64,000 bases of DNA from Variovorax sp. V93 (GCF_041154485.1 NZ_AP028669.1:868001-932000), one strand, 5' to 3'. Counted from the first letter of the stretch, positions 1 through 9,049 are shown. Notes: a model not told the origin generated them from the letters alone. Translations and numbers: made by a program.

Positions 1-366
1 CTGGCCGCCTGGGCCGATTTCCTGGTGCTGGCCGCGCCGGGCGGGCCTGCCACGCGCCATCTCGTGAATGCCGAGGTGCTCGATGCGCTCGGGCCGCAGG
101 GCTACCTGGTCAGCATCGGGCGCGGCAGCGTGGTCGACACCGAGGCGCTGGCGTCGGCGCTGCGCGAGCACCGCATTGCCGGGGCCGGCCTCGATGTGTA
201 CGAGAGCGAGCCGAATCGTCCCGAACCGCTGGTCGGCCTCGACAACGTGCTGCTGACGCCGCACATGGCGGGCTGGTCGCCCGAGGCCACGCAGAAGTCG
301 GTCGACCATTTCCTTGCGAATGCCGAAGGGCACTTCGCGGGGCGCGGCGTCCTCACCCCCATCTGA
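1..366 (+). CDS. D-2-hydroxyacid dehydrogenase, C-terminal part (5' truncated by window edge)
   Basis: This is the last 121 codons of a gene that starts before the window; the frame is open from base 1 to a TGA at 364-366. The piece matches the C-terminal part of the NAD(P)-dependent D-2-hydroxyacid dehydrogenase family, which interconverts 2-oxo and 2-hydroxy acids. Visible family features are the segment GRGSVVDTEALASAL (the 'RGxxVD' segment that closes the nucleotide domain), the acidic stretch GLDVYESEP, and LTPHMAGW, which carries the family's catalytic histidine. The dinucleotide-binding glycine motif lies upstream, so cofactor preference and substrate (glyoxylate, hydroxypyruvate or other) cannot be judged. 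It converges on an amidase gene across a long hairpin. Confidence 0.85.
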   Translation: MAAWADFLVLAAPGGPATRHLVNAEVLDALGPQGYLVSIGRGSVVDTEALASALREHRIAGAGLDVYESEPNRPEPLVGLDNVLLTPHMAGWSPEATQKSVDHFLANAEGHFAGRGVLTPI

Positions 367-373
367 ATCCTTG

Positions 374-474
374 CTCCTTCCCCCTCTGGGGGAAGGTTGG
401 GATGGGGGCAGGCAGAGCGCTCGATGGATGCGCCGCGTGCCCCCACCCCAGCCTTCCCCCAGCGGGGGAGGGAG
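374..474. repeat. Long imperfect inverted repeat between convergent genes
   Basis: Bases 374-409 and 439-474 are inverted copies of each other, with about 31 of 36 positions pairing and a 29-base loop. Each arm itself contains a smaller C-run/G-run hairpin (for example 380-395). The arm ends touch the TGA of the amidase gene on the other strand. Placed between two convergent stop codons, it probably works as a two-way transcription end. The C/G-block style resembles extragenic palindromes common in Comamonadaceae, which is from memory and not checked here. Confidence 0.7.
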
Positions 475-1917
475 TCAAGCCAATACGGGGGGGTGACGAG
501 AGCCCCAGCCGCAGGCCTGGTCATAGGCATGCCCCAGCCGCAGCACCTCGAGGTCCGCATGGATCGGCCCGGCCAGCTGCAGCCCCATCGGCAGCCCGCC
601 TTCGCCGAAGCCGGCGCGCACGTTCAGCGTCGGCAACCCGGCCAGCGTGAACGGCGTGACGATCTCCATCCAGCGGTGATACGTGTCGCTCGCCACGCCA
701 GCGACTTCCTTCGGCCAGTGCAGTTCCGCGTCGAACGGAAACACCTGCGCGGTCGGCGCCAGCACGAAATCGAAGCGCTCGAACAACTTGAGGAATGCAC
801 GGTACACGTTCGAGCGGTAGAGCGAGGCCTGGTAGAGCGAGGCCGCATCGAGATGCCGGCTCTGCTCGATTTCCCACTGCGCTTCCGGCTTGAGCTGCGC
901 GAACAGCTTCGGGTCGCTCAGGTAGGCGCCGAGCTTGCCGCCCACCAGCAGCTGACGCAGCCGCAGCCAGGCGCTCCAGTTGTGCTCGCGCGGCACGTCG
1001 AGCGTGCAGGGCTCGACCTCGCAGCCGATGGCGCGGAAGGTGTCCAGCGCCTTCTCCCCGAGTTCGCGGATGCCGGGCGCGAGCGGCAACTCGGGCCAGA
1101 GGCTGCCGAGCCAGCCGATGCGCAGGCCTTTTCCATCGCCGTCAAGCGCGATGGCGTCGGGCGAGGGCAGCGCCTGCGGCGACGACAGCGGGACGCGCGT
1201 GTCGAAGCCCGCCTGCACCGCGAGCAGCCGCGCGGCGTCTTCCACCGTCCGAGCCATCGGGCCTTCGGTGCCCAGCTGCTGGAAGAACAGCTCCTGCTCG
1301 GGATCGCCAGGCACGCGGCCGCGCGAGGGCCGCATGCCGATCACGTTGTTGAACGCGGCCGGGTTGCGCAGCGAACCCATCATGTCGCTGCCGTCGGCCA
1401 CCGGCAGCATGCCCAGGGCCAGCGCCACGGCCGCGCCGCCGCTGCTGCCGCCGGCGCTGCGCTCGGGCGCATAGGCGTTGCGCGTGATGCCGAACACCGG
1501 GTTGTAGGTGTGCGAGCCCAGGCCGAATTCGGGCGTGTTGGTCTTGCCGATCACGATGGCGCCGGCCGCGCGCATGCGCGCGACGTGCAGGCTGTCGGTG
1601 CGCGCCGGCGAGCGCGGCGACAGCGGCGAGCCCATCGAGGTCGGCAGGCCGGCCGCGTGGCTCAGGTCCTTCACCGCCAGCGGAAAGCCATGCATCCAGC
1701 CACGCCGTTCGCCGCGCGCCAGCTCGGCATCGCGCTCGCGGGCTTCGGCCAGCAGGGCCTCGGGCTCGCGCAGCGAAACGATGGCGTTGAAGCGCGGGTT
1801 GAGCGCCTCGATGCGCGCCAGCGAGGCTTGCATCAGTTCTTGGCAAGACACGCTGCGGGCCGCGATGCGGCGCGAGAGTTCGGTGGCGCTGAGGTCGAGC
1901 AGGTCGGCTGAAGGCAT
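475..1917 (-). CDS. Amidase signature family hydrolase
   Basis: A 480-residue enzyme of the amidase signature family, which hydrolyses carboxamides using a Ser-cisSer-Lys triad. The lysine is K83 in AVKDLSHAAG, the first serine pair is in GGSSGG at 156-161, and the nucleophile candidate is S182 in GSDMMGSLR. In most relatives the last motif reads GSDxGGS; here the first glycine is methionine (M180), a change near the active site. The start chosen is the ATG at 1917, which gives the usual family N-terminus; an open frame continues upstream to 2112 but would run into the divergent LysR gene. The substrate is unknown. The divergent LysR gene at 1979 is a possible regulator. Confidence 0.88.
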   Translation of the reverse strand: MPSADLLDLSATELSRRIAARSVSCQELMQASLARIEALNPRFNAIVSLREPEALLAEARERDAELARGERRGWMHGFPLAVKDLSHAAGLPTSMGSPLSPRSPARTDSLHVARMRAAGAIVIGKTNTPEFGLGSHTYNPVFGITRNAYAPERSAGGSSGGAAVALALGMLPVADGSDMMGSLRNPAAFNNVIGMRPSRGRVPGDPEQELFFQQLGTEGPMARTVEDAARLLAVQAGFDTRVPLSSPQALPSPDAIALDGDGKGLRIGWLGSLWPELPLAPGIRELGEKALDTFRAIGCEVEPCTLDVPREHNWSAWLRLRQLLVGGKLGAYLSDPKLFAQLKPEAQWEIEQSRHLDAASLYQASLYRSNVYRAFLKLFERFDFVLAPTAQVFPFDAELHWPKEVAGVASDTYHRWMEIVTPFTLAGLPTLNVRAGFGEGGLPMGLQLAGPIHADLEVLRLGHAYDQACGWGSRHPPVLA

Positions 1918-1978
1918 GGCGAATGCGGGAAAAGGAGGGGGAGCCCAGTATGGCGCGGCGCTCGCATAATCGCCGCGT

Positions 1979-2965
1979 ATGGAAACAAAGTGGCTCGAAG
2001 ACTTCATCAGTTTGGCGGAAACGCGCAGCTTCAGCCGCTCGGCCCAGTTGAGGCACGTGACCCAGCCCGCGTTCTCGCGCCGCATCCAGGCGCTCGAAGG
2101 CTGGGCCGGCACCGACCTGGTCGACCGCAGTTCCTACCCCACGCGCCTCACGCCTGCGGGCCAGACGCTCTACAGCCAGGCCATCGAGATGCTGCAGTCG
2201 CTGCAGAGCACCCGCGCCATGCTGCGCGGCCACTCGGCCGCCGGGCAGGACGTGATCGAGATCGCGGTGCCGCACACGCTGGCCTTCACCTTCTTTCCTT
2301 CGTGGGTGACCAGCCTGCGCGAGCACTTCGGCCCCATCAAGAGCCGGCTCATCGCGCTCAACGTGCATGACGCCGTGCTGCGCCTGGTCGAGGGCAGCTG
2401 CGACCTGCTGATCGCCTACCACCATCCGTCCCAGCCGCTGCAGCTGGACGCCAACAAGTACGAGATGGTCAGTCTGGGCGAGGAAACCGTGGCGCCCTGG
2501 GTCAAGGCCGATGCCGACGGCGCGCCGCGCTTCCGGCTGCCCGGCCGGCCCGGCCAGCCGCTGCCCTACCTGGGCTATGCGCCCGGCGCCTACCTGGGGC
2601 GGGTGGTCGACCAGCTGCTGAAGGAGTCGGGCACCGCCATCCACCTCGACCGGGTCTATGAAACCGACATGGCCGAGGGACTGAAAGTCATGGCGCTCGA
2701 AGGCCACGGCATCGCCTTTCTGCCGCAGAGCGCGGTGCGCAAGGAGATCAAGGCGCGCAAGCTCGTGAGCGCGCTGCCGCCCGAGATCGACAGCCTGGAG
2801 GCGACGATGGAGATCCGCGCCTACCGCGAGCGGCCCGGCGCGCCCGCGCCGGTGAAGACCGGCACAGGCCGCGCCGCGAAGGCTTCGGCCTCCGAGGGCC
2901 TGCAGCCCAAGCGCACGGCCGATGCGCTATGGTCGTATCTGGTTGGCGCCCAGCCCGGACGCTGA
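1979..2965 (+). CDS. LysR-family transcriptional regulator, HypT/YjiE-like
   Basis: A 328-residue LysR-type regulator. The N-terminal winged helix-turn-helix (about residues 1-60) includes the recognition segment TQPAFSRRIQALE, and the rest is the periplasmic-binding-like effector domain. The opening METKWLEDFISL and the QPAFSRRI segment resemble the E. coli HypT (YjiE) hypochlorite-response branch, based on remembered similarity. An Ala/Pro/Lys-rich insertion at about residues 284-312 separates the effector domain from a last helix. A CATAAT hexamer at 1965-1970 sits 8 bases before the ATG and no Shine-Dalgarno sequence is seen, so the mRNA may be leaderless. It lies between a divergent amidase and aspA, either of which could be a target. 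Confidence 0.9.
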   Translation: METKWLEDFISLAETRSFSRSAQLRHVTQPAFSRRIQALEGWAGTDLVDRSSYPTRLTPAGQTLYSQAIEMLQSLQSTRAMLRGHSAAGQDVIEIAVPHTLAFTFFPSWVTSLREHFGPIKSRLIALNVHDAVLRLVEGSCDLLIAYHHPSQPLQLDANKYEMVSLGEETVAPWVKADADGAPRFRLPGRPGQPLPYLGYAPGAYLGRVVDQLLKESGTAIHLDRVYETDMAEGLKVMALEGHGIAFLPQSAVRKEIKARKLVSALPPEIDSLEATMEIRAYRERPGAPAPVKTGTGRAAKASASEGLQPKRTADALWSYLVGAQPGR

Positions 2966-2992
2966 CATCCATCGATTGACGCGCGGAATTTG

Positions 2993-3021
2993 TGCGCTGC
3001 ACAATCTATAAATGCAGCGCA
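2993..3021. promoter_or_regulatory. Perfect 9-bp inverted repeat upstream of aspA, overlapping a TATAAA box
   Basis: TGCGCTGCA (2993-3001) and TGCAGCGCA (3013-3021) are exact inverted copies with an 11-base AT-rich spacer holding TATAAA at 3007-3012. A palindrome covering a likely -10 box is a typical operator arrangement for the aspA transcript. The protein that would bind is not known; the preceding LysR product is one candidate. Confidence 0.5.
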
Positions 3022-3112
3022 TAACACTCCCCGCAAACGGCATTGGCGCCGCGGGCCGGGCGGCACTACAGTCGCGGCAGTTTTTTGCCGCTGTCACACA
3101 GCAATCTTTACG

Positions 3113-3139
3113 GCACGCGCCATCCGCGTGCTTTTTTTT
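3113..3139 (+). terminator. Intrinsic-terminator-like hairpin in the aspA leader
   Basis: A 7-bp G+C-rich stem (3113-3119 with 3125-3131, 5-base loop) is followed at once by eight T residues (3132-3139). The aspA ATG is at 3155, leaving no room for a promoter in between, so any aspA mRNA must read through this hairpin. A second hairpin (3074-3079 with 3086-3091) lies just upstream. It may end the LysR transcript with leaky read-through, or it may be an attenuator. Confidence 0.6.
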
Positions 3140-3154
3140 AGCCGAGGAACCTGT

Positions 3155-4606
3155 ATGAGCCCCAATTTCAGGACCGAACACGACTTTCTCGGCGAGAAGC
3201 AGATTCCTGCCATTGCCTACTGGGGCGTGCACACGGCGCGCGCGGTCGAGAACTTCGCCATCTCCGGCACCCGGGTGTCGGCCATGCCCGACCTGGTGCG
3301 CGCGCTGGCCTTCGTGAAGAAGGCCGCCACCCGCGCCAATGCCGACCTCGGCGCCATCGACCGCGAGCGCGCAGCCGCCATCATCCTGGCCTGCGAGGAC
3401 CTCATCGAGGGCAAGCTGCTCGACGAATTCGTGGTCGACGTGATCCAGGGCGGCGCCGGCACCTCCACCAACATGAATGCCAACGAGGTGATCTGCAACC
3501 TCGCGCTCGAGAAGCTCGGCCATGAGAAGGGCCGCTACGACGTTCTGCATCCCAACGACCACGTCAACGCCTCGCAGAGCACCAACGACGTCTACCCGAC
3601 GGCGGTGCGGCTGGCGCTGTGGTTCGCCATCGACAAGCTGCTCGAATCCATGGCCGAGCTGCGCCGGAGCTTCGAGGCCAAGGCGCTCGAGTTCAAGGAC
3701 ATCCTGAAGATCGGCCGCACCCAGCTGCAGGACGCCGTGCCCATGACGCTGGGCCAGGAGTTCCTGACCTACGCCATCATGATCGGCGAGGACGAGGCCC
3801 GCCTGGGCGAGGCGCGCGCGCTCATCGAGGAAATCAACCTGGGCGCGACCGCCATCGGCACCGGCATCAACGCGCCGCACGGCTACGCCAACCTGGCCTG
3901 CCAGTACCTGGCCGAGCAGACCGGCGTGCCGCTCAAGCAGTCGGCCAACCTCATCGAGGCCACGCAGGACACCGGCGCCTTCGTGCAGCTGTCGGGCGTG
4001 CTCAAGCGCGTGGCCACCAAGCTCAGCAAGACCTGCAACGACCTGCGCCTGCTCTCCAGCGGTCCGCAGGCCGGCTTCGGCGAGATCCGGCTGCCCGCGC
4101 GCCAGGCCGGCTCGTCGATCATGCCGGGCAAGGTGAACCCGGTGATCCCGGAAGTCATGAACCAGGTGGCCTTCGAGGTCATCGGCAACGACATCACCGT
4201 GACCATGGCGTCCGAGGCCGGCCAGCTGCAGCTCAACGCCTTCGAGCCGATCATGGGCTGGAGCCTGTTCAAGAGCATCAAGCACCTGGGCAATGCCTGC
4301 ACGACGCTGCGGCAGAACTGCGTCGACGGCATCGAGGCAAACCGCGAATTCCTGGCCAAGCGGGTGCGCGAATCGGTCACGCTGGTCACAGCGCTCAATC
4401 CGCTGATCGGCTACGAGAAGGCGGCGCTGATCGCAAAAACCGCGCTGGCCACCGGCGGGCCCATCGACCTGGTGGCCGAATCGCTCGGCATCATGACGCG
4501 CGCCGAGATGGAGGCGCTGCTCGTGCCCGAGAACCTGACCCAGCCCGTGCGCCTGTCCGCGCCGGTGCCGGCGGCTGCCGAGCCCTCGGGCACAAAGGCT
4601 GCTTAG
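3155..4606 (+). CDS. aspA: Aspartate ammonia-lyase (aspartase)
   Basis: A 483-residue cytoplasmic enzyme that converts L-aspartate to fumarate and ammonia. It belongs to the fumarase/aspartase superfamily: the signature loop GSSIMPGKVNP is at residues 319-329, and earlier conserved segments include GGAGTSTNMNANE and SQSTNDVYPTA, which help bind the dicarboxylate. The N-terminus FRTEHDFLGEKQIP favours aspartase over fumarase C. The start is the ATG at 3155, preceded by GAGGAA at 3144-3149; an in-frame extension upstream would run through the leader hairpin. The last roughly 20 residues form an Ala/Pro-rich tail. The acidic amino acid transporter gltIJKL follows, so import and deamination of aspartate are probably linked. 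Confidence 0.93.
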   Translation: MSPNFRTEHDFLGEKQIPAIAYWGVHTARAVENFAISGTRVSAMPDLVRALAFVKKAATRANADLGAIDRERAAAIILACEDLIEGKLLDEFVVDVIQGGAGTSTNMNANEVICNLALEKLGHEKGRYDVLHPNDHVNASQSTNDVYPTAVRLALWFAIDKLLESMAELRRSFEAKALEFKDILKIGRTQLQDAVPMTLGQEFLTYAIMIGEDEARLGEARALIEEINLGATAIGTGINAPHGYANLACQYLAEQTGVPLKQSANLIEATQDTGAFVQLSGVLKRVATKLSKTCNDLRLLSSGPQAGFGEIRLPARQAGSSIMPGKVNPVIPEVMNQVAFEVIGNDITVTMASEAGQLQLNAFEPIMGWSLFKSIKHLGNACTTLRQNCVDGIEANREFLAKRVRESVTLVTALNPLIGYEKAALIAKTALATGGPIDLVAESLGIMTRAEMEALLVPENLTQPVRLSAPVPAAAEPSGTKAA

Positions 4607-4778
4607 TGAAAGTCGGACAATGCCAATGGGTCCACCTGCACCACGACGGCGCTTCGATGCGCGTGGTCGGTGCTGTCGCCATCGAGAATGCACCGGGTTG
4701 GTCCGGGTATTCCCCATGACGTGAATGTCTAGAATTTCGTTGTATCTGTATCTTCCAGTCACCTCAGGAGTTTTCCGT

Positions 4779-5681
4779 ATGAACAAGCAAGTATTGGCAT
4801 TGGCAATCGCAGCCCTGGCTGCCGGCGGCGCCTTTGCACAGGCCAATGACACCCTGGCCAAGATCAAGGCCTCGGGCGCTATCACCGAAGGCGTGCGGGA
4901 ATCCTCCGGTCTGTCGTACACGCTGGGCAATGGCCAGTACACCGGCTTCCACTACGACGTGTGCGCGAACATCATCAAGGACATCCAGAAGCACCTGGGC
5001 CTTGCCAAGCTGGAAACCAAGTACCAGCCCGTGACCTCGCAGAACCGCGTGCCCCTGGTGCAGAACGGCACCGTCGACCTCGAGTGCGGCTCCACCACCA
5101 ACAACGCCACGCGCCAGAAGGACGTTTCCTTCGCGGTGACCACCTACGTGGAAGAAGTGCGCATCGCGGTCAAGGCCAACTCGGGCATCACCTCCATCAA
5201 GGACCTCAACGGCAAGACCGTGGCCACCACCACCGGCACCACCTCGGTGCAGACCCTGCGCAAGAACGAGCGCGCCGGCGGCATCGACTTCAAGGAACTC
5301 TATGGCAAGGACCACTCCGACAGCTTCCTGCTGCTCGAATCGGGCCGCGCCGACGCCTTCGTGATGGACGGCTCCATCCTGGCGTCGAACATCGCCAAGT
5401 CGAAGTCGCCCGCCGACTACAAGATCGTCGGCGAGGTGCTCAGCGTCGAGCCCATCGCCATCATGATCCGCAAGGACGACCCCGCCTTCAAGAAGGTGGT
5501 GGACGACAGCATCAAGGCGCAGATCAAGAACGGCGACCTCGCCAAGCTCTGGGACAAGTGGTTCCTGAAGCCGATTCCGCCGTCGAACGTCACGGTGAAC
5601 CTGCCGCTGTCCGAAGCCACGAAGGCGGCCTGGGCCAACCCGAACGACAAGCCGATGGAAGACTACGCGGCCAAGAAGTAA
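4779..5681 (+). CDS. gltI: Glutamate/aspartate ABC transporter substrate-binding protein
   Basis: A 300-residue periplasmic binding protein of the SBP_bac_3 family for acidic amino acids. A Sec signal peptide covers about residues 1-20 (AALAAGGAFAQA, cleavage after an Ala-x-Ala type site). The mature part starts TLAKIKASGAITEGVRE and shows the family's ligand-pocket segments GFHYDVCANI and the SGRADAFVMDG region. The start is the ATG at 4779 with CAGGAG at 4765-4770. It is the first gene of gltIJKL. A strong hairpin after the stop codon should keep its mRNA level above that of the membrane genes, as is usual for binding proteins. Confidence 0.93.
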   Translation: MNKQVLALAIAALAAGGAFAQANDTLAKIKASGAITEGVRESSGLSYTLGNGQYTGFHYDVCANIIKDIQKHLGLAKLETKYQPVTSQNRVPLVQNGTVDLECGSTTNNATRQKDVSFAVTTYVEEVRIAVKANSGITSIKDLNGKTVATTTGTTSVQTLRKNERAGGIDFKELYGKDHSDSFLLLESGRADAFVMDGSILASNIAKSKSPADYKIVGEVLSVEPIAIMIRKDDPAFKKVVDDSIKAQIKNGDLAKLWDKWFLKPIPPSNVTVNLPLSEATKAAWANPNDKPMEDYAAKK

Positions 5682-5702
5682 GCACGGCAAGGTCATCTGC
5701 GC

Positions 5703-5732
5703 AACGCCCGCCGCCCCCGGCGGGCGTTTGTT
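5703..5732 (+). terminator. Hairpin between gltI and gltJ (partial terminator or mRNA stabiliser)
   Basis: A perfect 10-bp stem (5703-5712 with 5719-5728, 6-base loop) is followed by a short, interrupted T run. It lies between the binding-protein gene and the permease genes, where such elements lower read-through or protect the upstream mRNA. Confidence 0.75.
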
Positions 5733-5805
5733 TTCGCAAATGCGGCGCGCGGGCACGGCCTTAGCTAGCCAGCAGTCTGGAAATCTGAAAAAAGGAGAGT
5801 CCCCG

Positions 5806-6537
5806 ATGGGATCAAACTGGGATTGGCAGGTCTTCTTGCAAGACCCGGGCGGGAAGTTCCCGACCTACTGGCAGTGGATGCTGTCCGCATGGGGCTGGAC
5901 CGTGTCCGTGGCCCTGCTGGCACTGATCGTCGCGCTGGTGCTGGGTTCGCTCATCGGCATCATCCGCACCTTGCCCGACAGCCCGTGGCTCGTGCGCTTC
6001 GGCAATGCCTGGGTCGAGCTGTTCCGCAACATTCCGCTGCTGGTGCAGATCTTCCTCTGGTACCACGTGATCCCGGCGCTGGTGCCGGTCATGAAGGGCG
6101 TGCCCAGCTTCGTGCTGGTGGTGCTGGCGCTGGGCTTCTTCACCTCGGCGCGCATCGCCGAACAGGTGCGCTCGGGCATCCAGGCGCTGCCCAAGGGCCA
6201 GCGCTACGCGGGCATGGCGGTGGGCTTCACCACGCCGCAGTACTACCGCTACGTCATTTTGCCCATGGCCTACCGCATCATCATTCCGCCGCTCACCAGC
6301 GAGACGATGAACATCTTCAAGAACTCGTCGGTGGCGTTTGCCGTGTCGGTGACCGAACTCACGATGTTCGCCATGCAGGCGCAGGAAGAAACCTCGCGCG
6401 GCATCGAGGTGTACCTGGCGGTGACGGGGCTCTACGTGATCTCGGCCTTTGCGATCAACCGCATCATGGCGTTCATCGAGAAGAAGACGCGCGTGCCGGG
6501 CTTCATCGTCTCGGCCAGCGGCGGCGGGGGACACTGA
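5806..6537 (+). CDS. gltJ: Glutamate/aspartate ABC transporter permease
   Basis: A 243-residue inner-membrane permease of the polar amino acid (HisM/GltJ) family. Hydrophobic segments start at about residues 28, 70 and 100 and continue to the C-terminus. The EAA-type loop that contacts the ATPase is seen in QALPKGQRYAGMAVGFT followed by YYRYVILPMAYRIIIPP. The start is the ATG at 5806 with AAAGGAGAG just upstream; the open frame before that lies over the hairpin and is not used. One base separates its stop from the gltK start, so the two permeases are translationally coupled and should form the GltJK heterodimer. Confidence 0.93.
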   Translation: MGSNWDWQVFLQDPGGKFPTYWQWMLSAWGWTVSVALLALIVALVLGSLIGIIRTLPDSPWLVRFGNAWVELFRNIPLLVQIFLWYHVIPALVPVMKGVPSFVLVVLALGFFTSARIAEQVRSGIQALPKGQRYAGMAVGFTTPQYYRYVILPMAYRIIIPPLTSETMNIFKNSSVAFAVSVTELTMFAMQAQEETSRGIEVYLAVTGLYVISAFAINRIMAFIEKKTRVPGFIVSASGGGGH

Positions 6538-6538
6538 C

Positions 6539-7228
6539 ATGATGAATCTCGACCTGTCGTTCTACAACTGGGACGTCATCAGCAACTTCGTCGTCAAGGG
6601 CTTCTACTTCAGCATCATGCTGACGATCGTGGCCACCATCGGCGGCGTGATCTTCGGCACCGTGCTGGCGCTCATGCGGCTGTCGGGCAAGAAATGGCTC
6701 GACGCGCCCGCCGCCGTCTACGTCAACGGCATGCGCAGCATTCCGCTGGTGATGGTGATCCTGTGGTTCTTCCTGCTGGTGCCGGCCTCGTTCTACGCGG
6801 CCTTCGGCTCCGTCGGCTCGAACTACCGCTCGGAAATCTCGGCCGTGATCACCTTCATCGCGTTCGAGGCGGCCTACTTCAGCGAGATCATGCGCGCGGG
6901 CATCCAGTCGATCCCGCGCGGCCAAGTGTATGCGGGCCAGGCGGTCGGCATGACCTACGGCCAGAACATGCGCCTCGTGGTGCTGCCGCAGGCCTTCCGC
7001 AACATGCTGCCGGTGCTGCTCACGCAGACCATCATCCTGTTTCAGGACACCTCGCTGGTCTATGCCATCGGCGCCTACGACATGCTCAAGGGCTTCGAGA
7101 CCGCGGGCAAGAACTTCGGCCGCCCGATCGAGGCCTACCTGCTCGCGGCCGTGGTTTACTTCATCATGTGCTATGCCTTGTCGTGGCTCGTCAAGCGCCT
7201 CCACAAGAAGATTGCCATCATTCGCTGA
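6539..7228 (+). CDS. gltK: Glutamate/aspartate ABC transporter permease
   Basis: A 229-residue inner-membrane permease paralogous to GltJ. Three to five hydrophobic helices are evident, and the cytoplasmic coupling loop appears in IQSIPRGQVYAGQAVGMTYG with the following MRLVVLPQAFRNMLP. Two ATG codons stand in tandem at 6539 and 6542; the first is chosen because it follows the gltJ stop by one base. It pairs with GltJ to make the channel driven by GltL. Confidence 0.93.
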   Translation: MMNLDLSFYNWDVISNFVVKGFYFSIMLTIVATIGGVIFGTVLALMRLSGKKWLDAPAAVYVNGMRSIPLVMVILWFFLLVPASFYAAFGSVGSNYRSEISAVITFIAFEAAYFSEIMRAGIQSIPRGQVYAGQAVGMTYGQNMRLVVLPQAFRNMLPVLLTQTIILFQDTSLVYAIGAYDMLKGFETAGKNFGRPIEAYLLAAVVYFIMCYALSWLVKRLHKKIAIIR

Positions 7229-7255
7229 TCGAGTGGCTGAACCGGAGAGAAAGAA

Positions 7256-8005
<750 letters not shown>

Positions 8006-8027
8006 TCCGCTGCGGCGCAAGGACAAG

Positions 8028-8059
8028 AGCCACGCTGTTTTGCAGCGTGGCTTTTTTTT
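8028..8059 (+). terminator. Rho-independent terminator of gltIJKL
   Basis: A 10-bp stem (8028-8037 with 8043-8052, 5-base loop) is followed by a run of seven T at 8053-8059. It sits between gltL and the convergent nucleoside hydrolase gene. Confidence 0.92.
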
Positions 8060-8064
8060 AATGC

Positions 8065-9003
8065 CTACGGCAGCCGTGCGATGTACTCCGTCAGCAGGTC
8101 GAAGAAGCCCTGCGCATCGCCATCGGCGATCCAGTTCACGTTGGGCGTGCGATGCAGGCTGCCGTGCCAGTCGGCCGCCGTCTGGCCAAAGCCCATGCCC
8201 TCGCGGCTGTCGATCTCGACGTGGATGGGCCTGCCCTTGAAGAGCGAAGGCCGCAGCAGGTAGGCCGTGACGGTGGCGTCATGCACCGGCCCGCCGGGCA
8301 TGCCGTAGTGCTGCATTTCCTGCGGCGCGTAGGCGTCCAGGATGTCGGCGACGATGGCGCCGGCCCGGTTGCCGAGGCCGCGCAGCCGCGCGATGCGCTC
8401 GTCGCTCGTGAGGATCTTGTGCGTGACGTCGAGCGGCAGCATGGTGATTGGCACGCCGCACTTCAGCACGGCCTCGGCCGCATGCGGATCCGCAAACACG
8501 TTGAACTCCGCCGTGGGCGTGATGTTGCCGCCGTTGAAGTGCGCGCCGGCCATGAGCACCAGTTCGCGCAGGCCGCGCGCAATGTCGGGCGCTTGTTCAA
8601 GGGCCAGCGCCAGGTTCGTCTGCGGCCCGAGCATCGCGAGCGTGATGCTCTTTTCGGGCGCGGCGCGCAGCGTGCGGACCAGGTAGTCGACCGCATGGCC
8701 TTCGGCCAGCGGTGCGGCGGGCTCGTGCACCTTCACGCCGGTGATGCCTTCGCGGCCATGGATGTTGGCCGCGTAGATCGGCGTGCGCCGCAGCGGCCGT
8801 TCGGCGCCCGCATACACCGGAATCTCCGGCCGGCCGGCCCATTCGCAGGCGAGCCGCGCGTTGCGCGAGGTCTTGGCCAGCGGCACGTTGCCGGCCACCG
8901 TGGTCAGCGCCTGGACCGCGAGCGATTCGGGCGCCGCCAAAGCGAACAGCAGCGCGATCACGTCGTCCGCGCCGGGGTCCGTGTCGATGATCAGGGTGTG
9001 CAT
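8065..9003 (-). CDS. Nucleoside hydrolase (inosine-uridine preferring family)
   Basis: A 312-residue enzyme that splits the N-glycosidic bond of nucleosides to free base and ribose. The hallmark calcium-binding motif DTDPGADD is at residues 7-14; other family parts are GPQTNLALAL, the MAGAHFNGGN segment and the late HDATVTAYLLRP with its conserved His-Asp. The start is the ATG at 9003, only 6 residues before the motif, as in relatives. It is the last gene of the minus-strand block, 46 bases after the TRAP receptor dctP, so nucleosides or their breakdown products may be what this transporter carries. That link is inference. Base preference cannot be read from the sequence. Confidence 0.92.
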   Translation of the reverse strand: MHTLIIDTDPGADDVIALLFALAAPESLAVQALTTVAGNVPLAKTSRNARLACEWAGRPEIPVYAGAERPLRRTPIYAANIHGREGITGVKVHEPAAPLAEGHAVDYLVRTLRAAPEKSITLAMLGPQTNLALALEQAPDIARGLRELVLMAGAHFNGGNITPTAEFNVFADPHAAEAVLKCGVPITMLPLDVTHKILTSDERIARLRGLGNRAGAIVADILDAYAPQEMQHYGMPGGPVHDATVTAYLLRPSLFKGRPIHVEIDSREGMGFGQTAADWHGSLHRTPNVNWIADGDAQGFFDLLTEYIARLP

Positions 9004-9049
9004 GGCCGCATTGTCGCGGCCCCCGCCCCGGTCCACGGGGACGCGGGCT

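Noticed and set aside
397..1911. Long open frame of 504 codons opposite the amidase gene
   Set aside because: Composition is arginine, histidine, alanine and glutamine-rich, as expected for the complement of a high-GC gene; no motif, and the amidase frame has all catalytic residues.
4607..4778. Possible small gene or strong promoter between aspA and gltI
   Set aside because: No convincing frame with a ribosome site and no clear -35/-10 pair; only the CAGGAG site of gltI can be supported.
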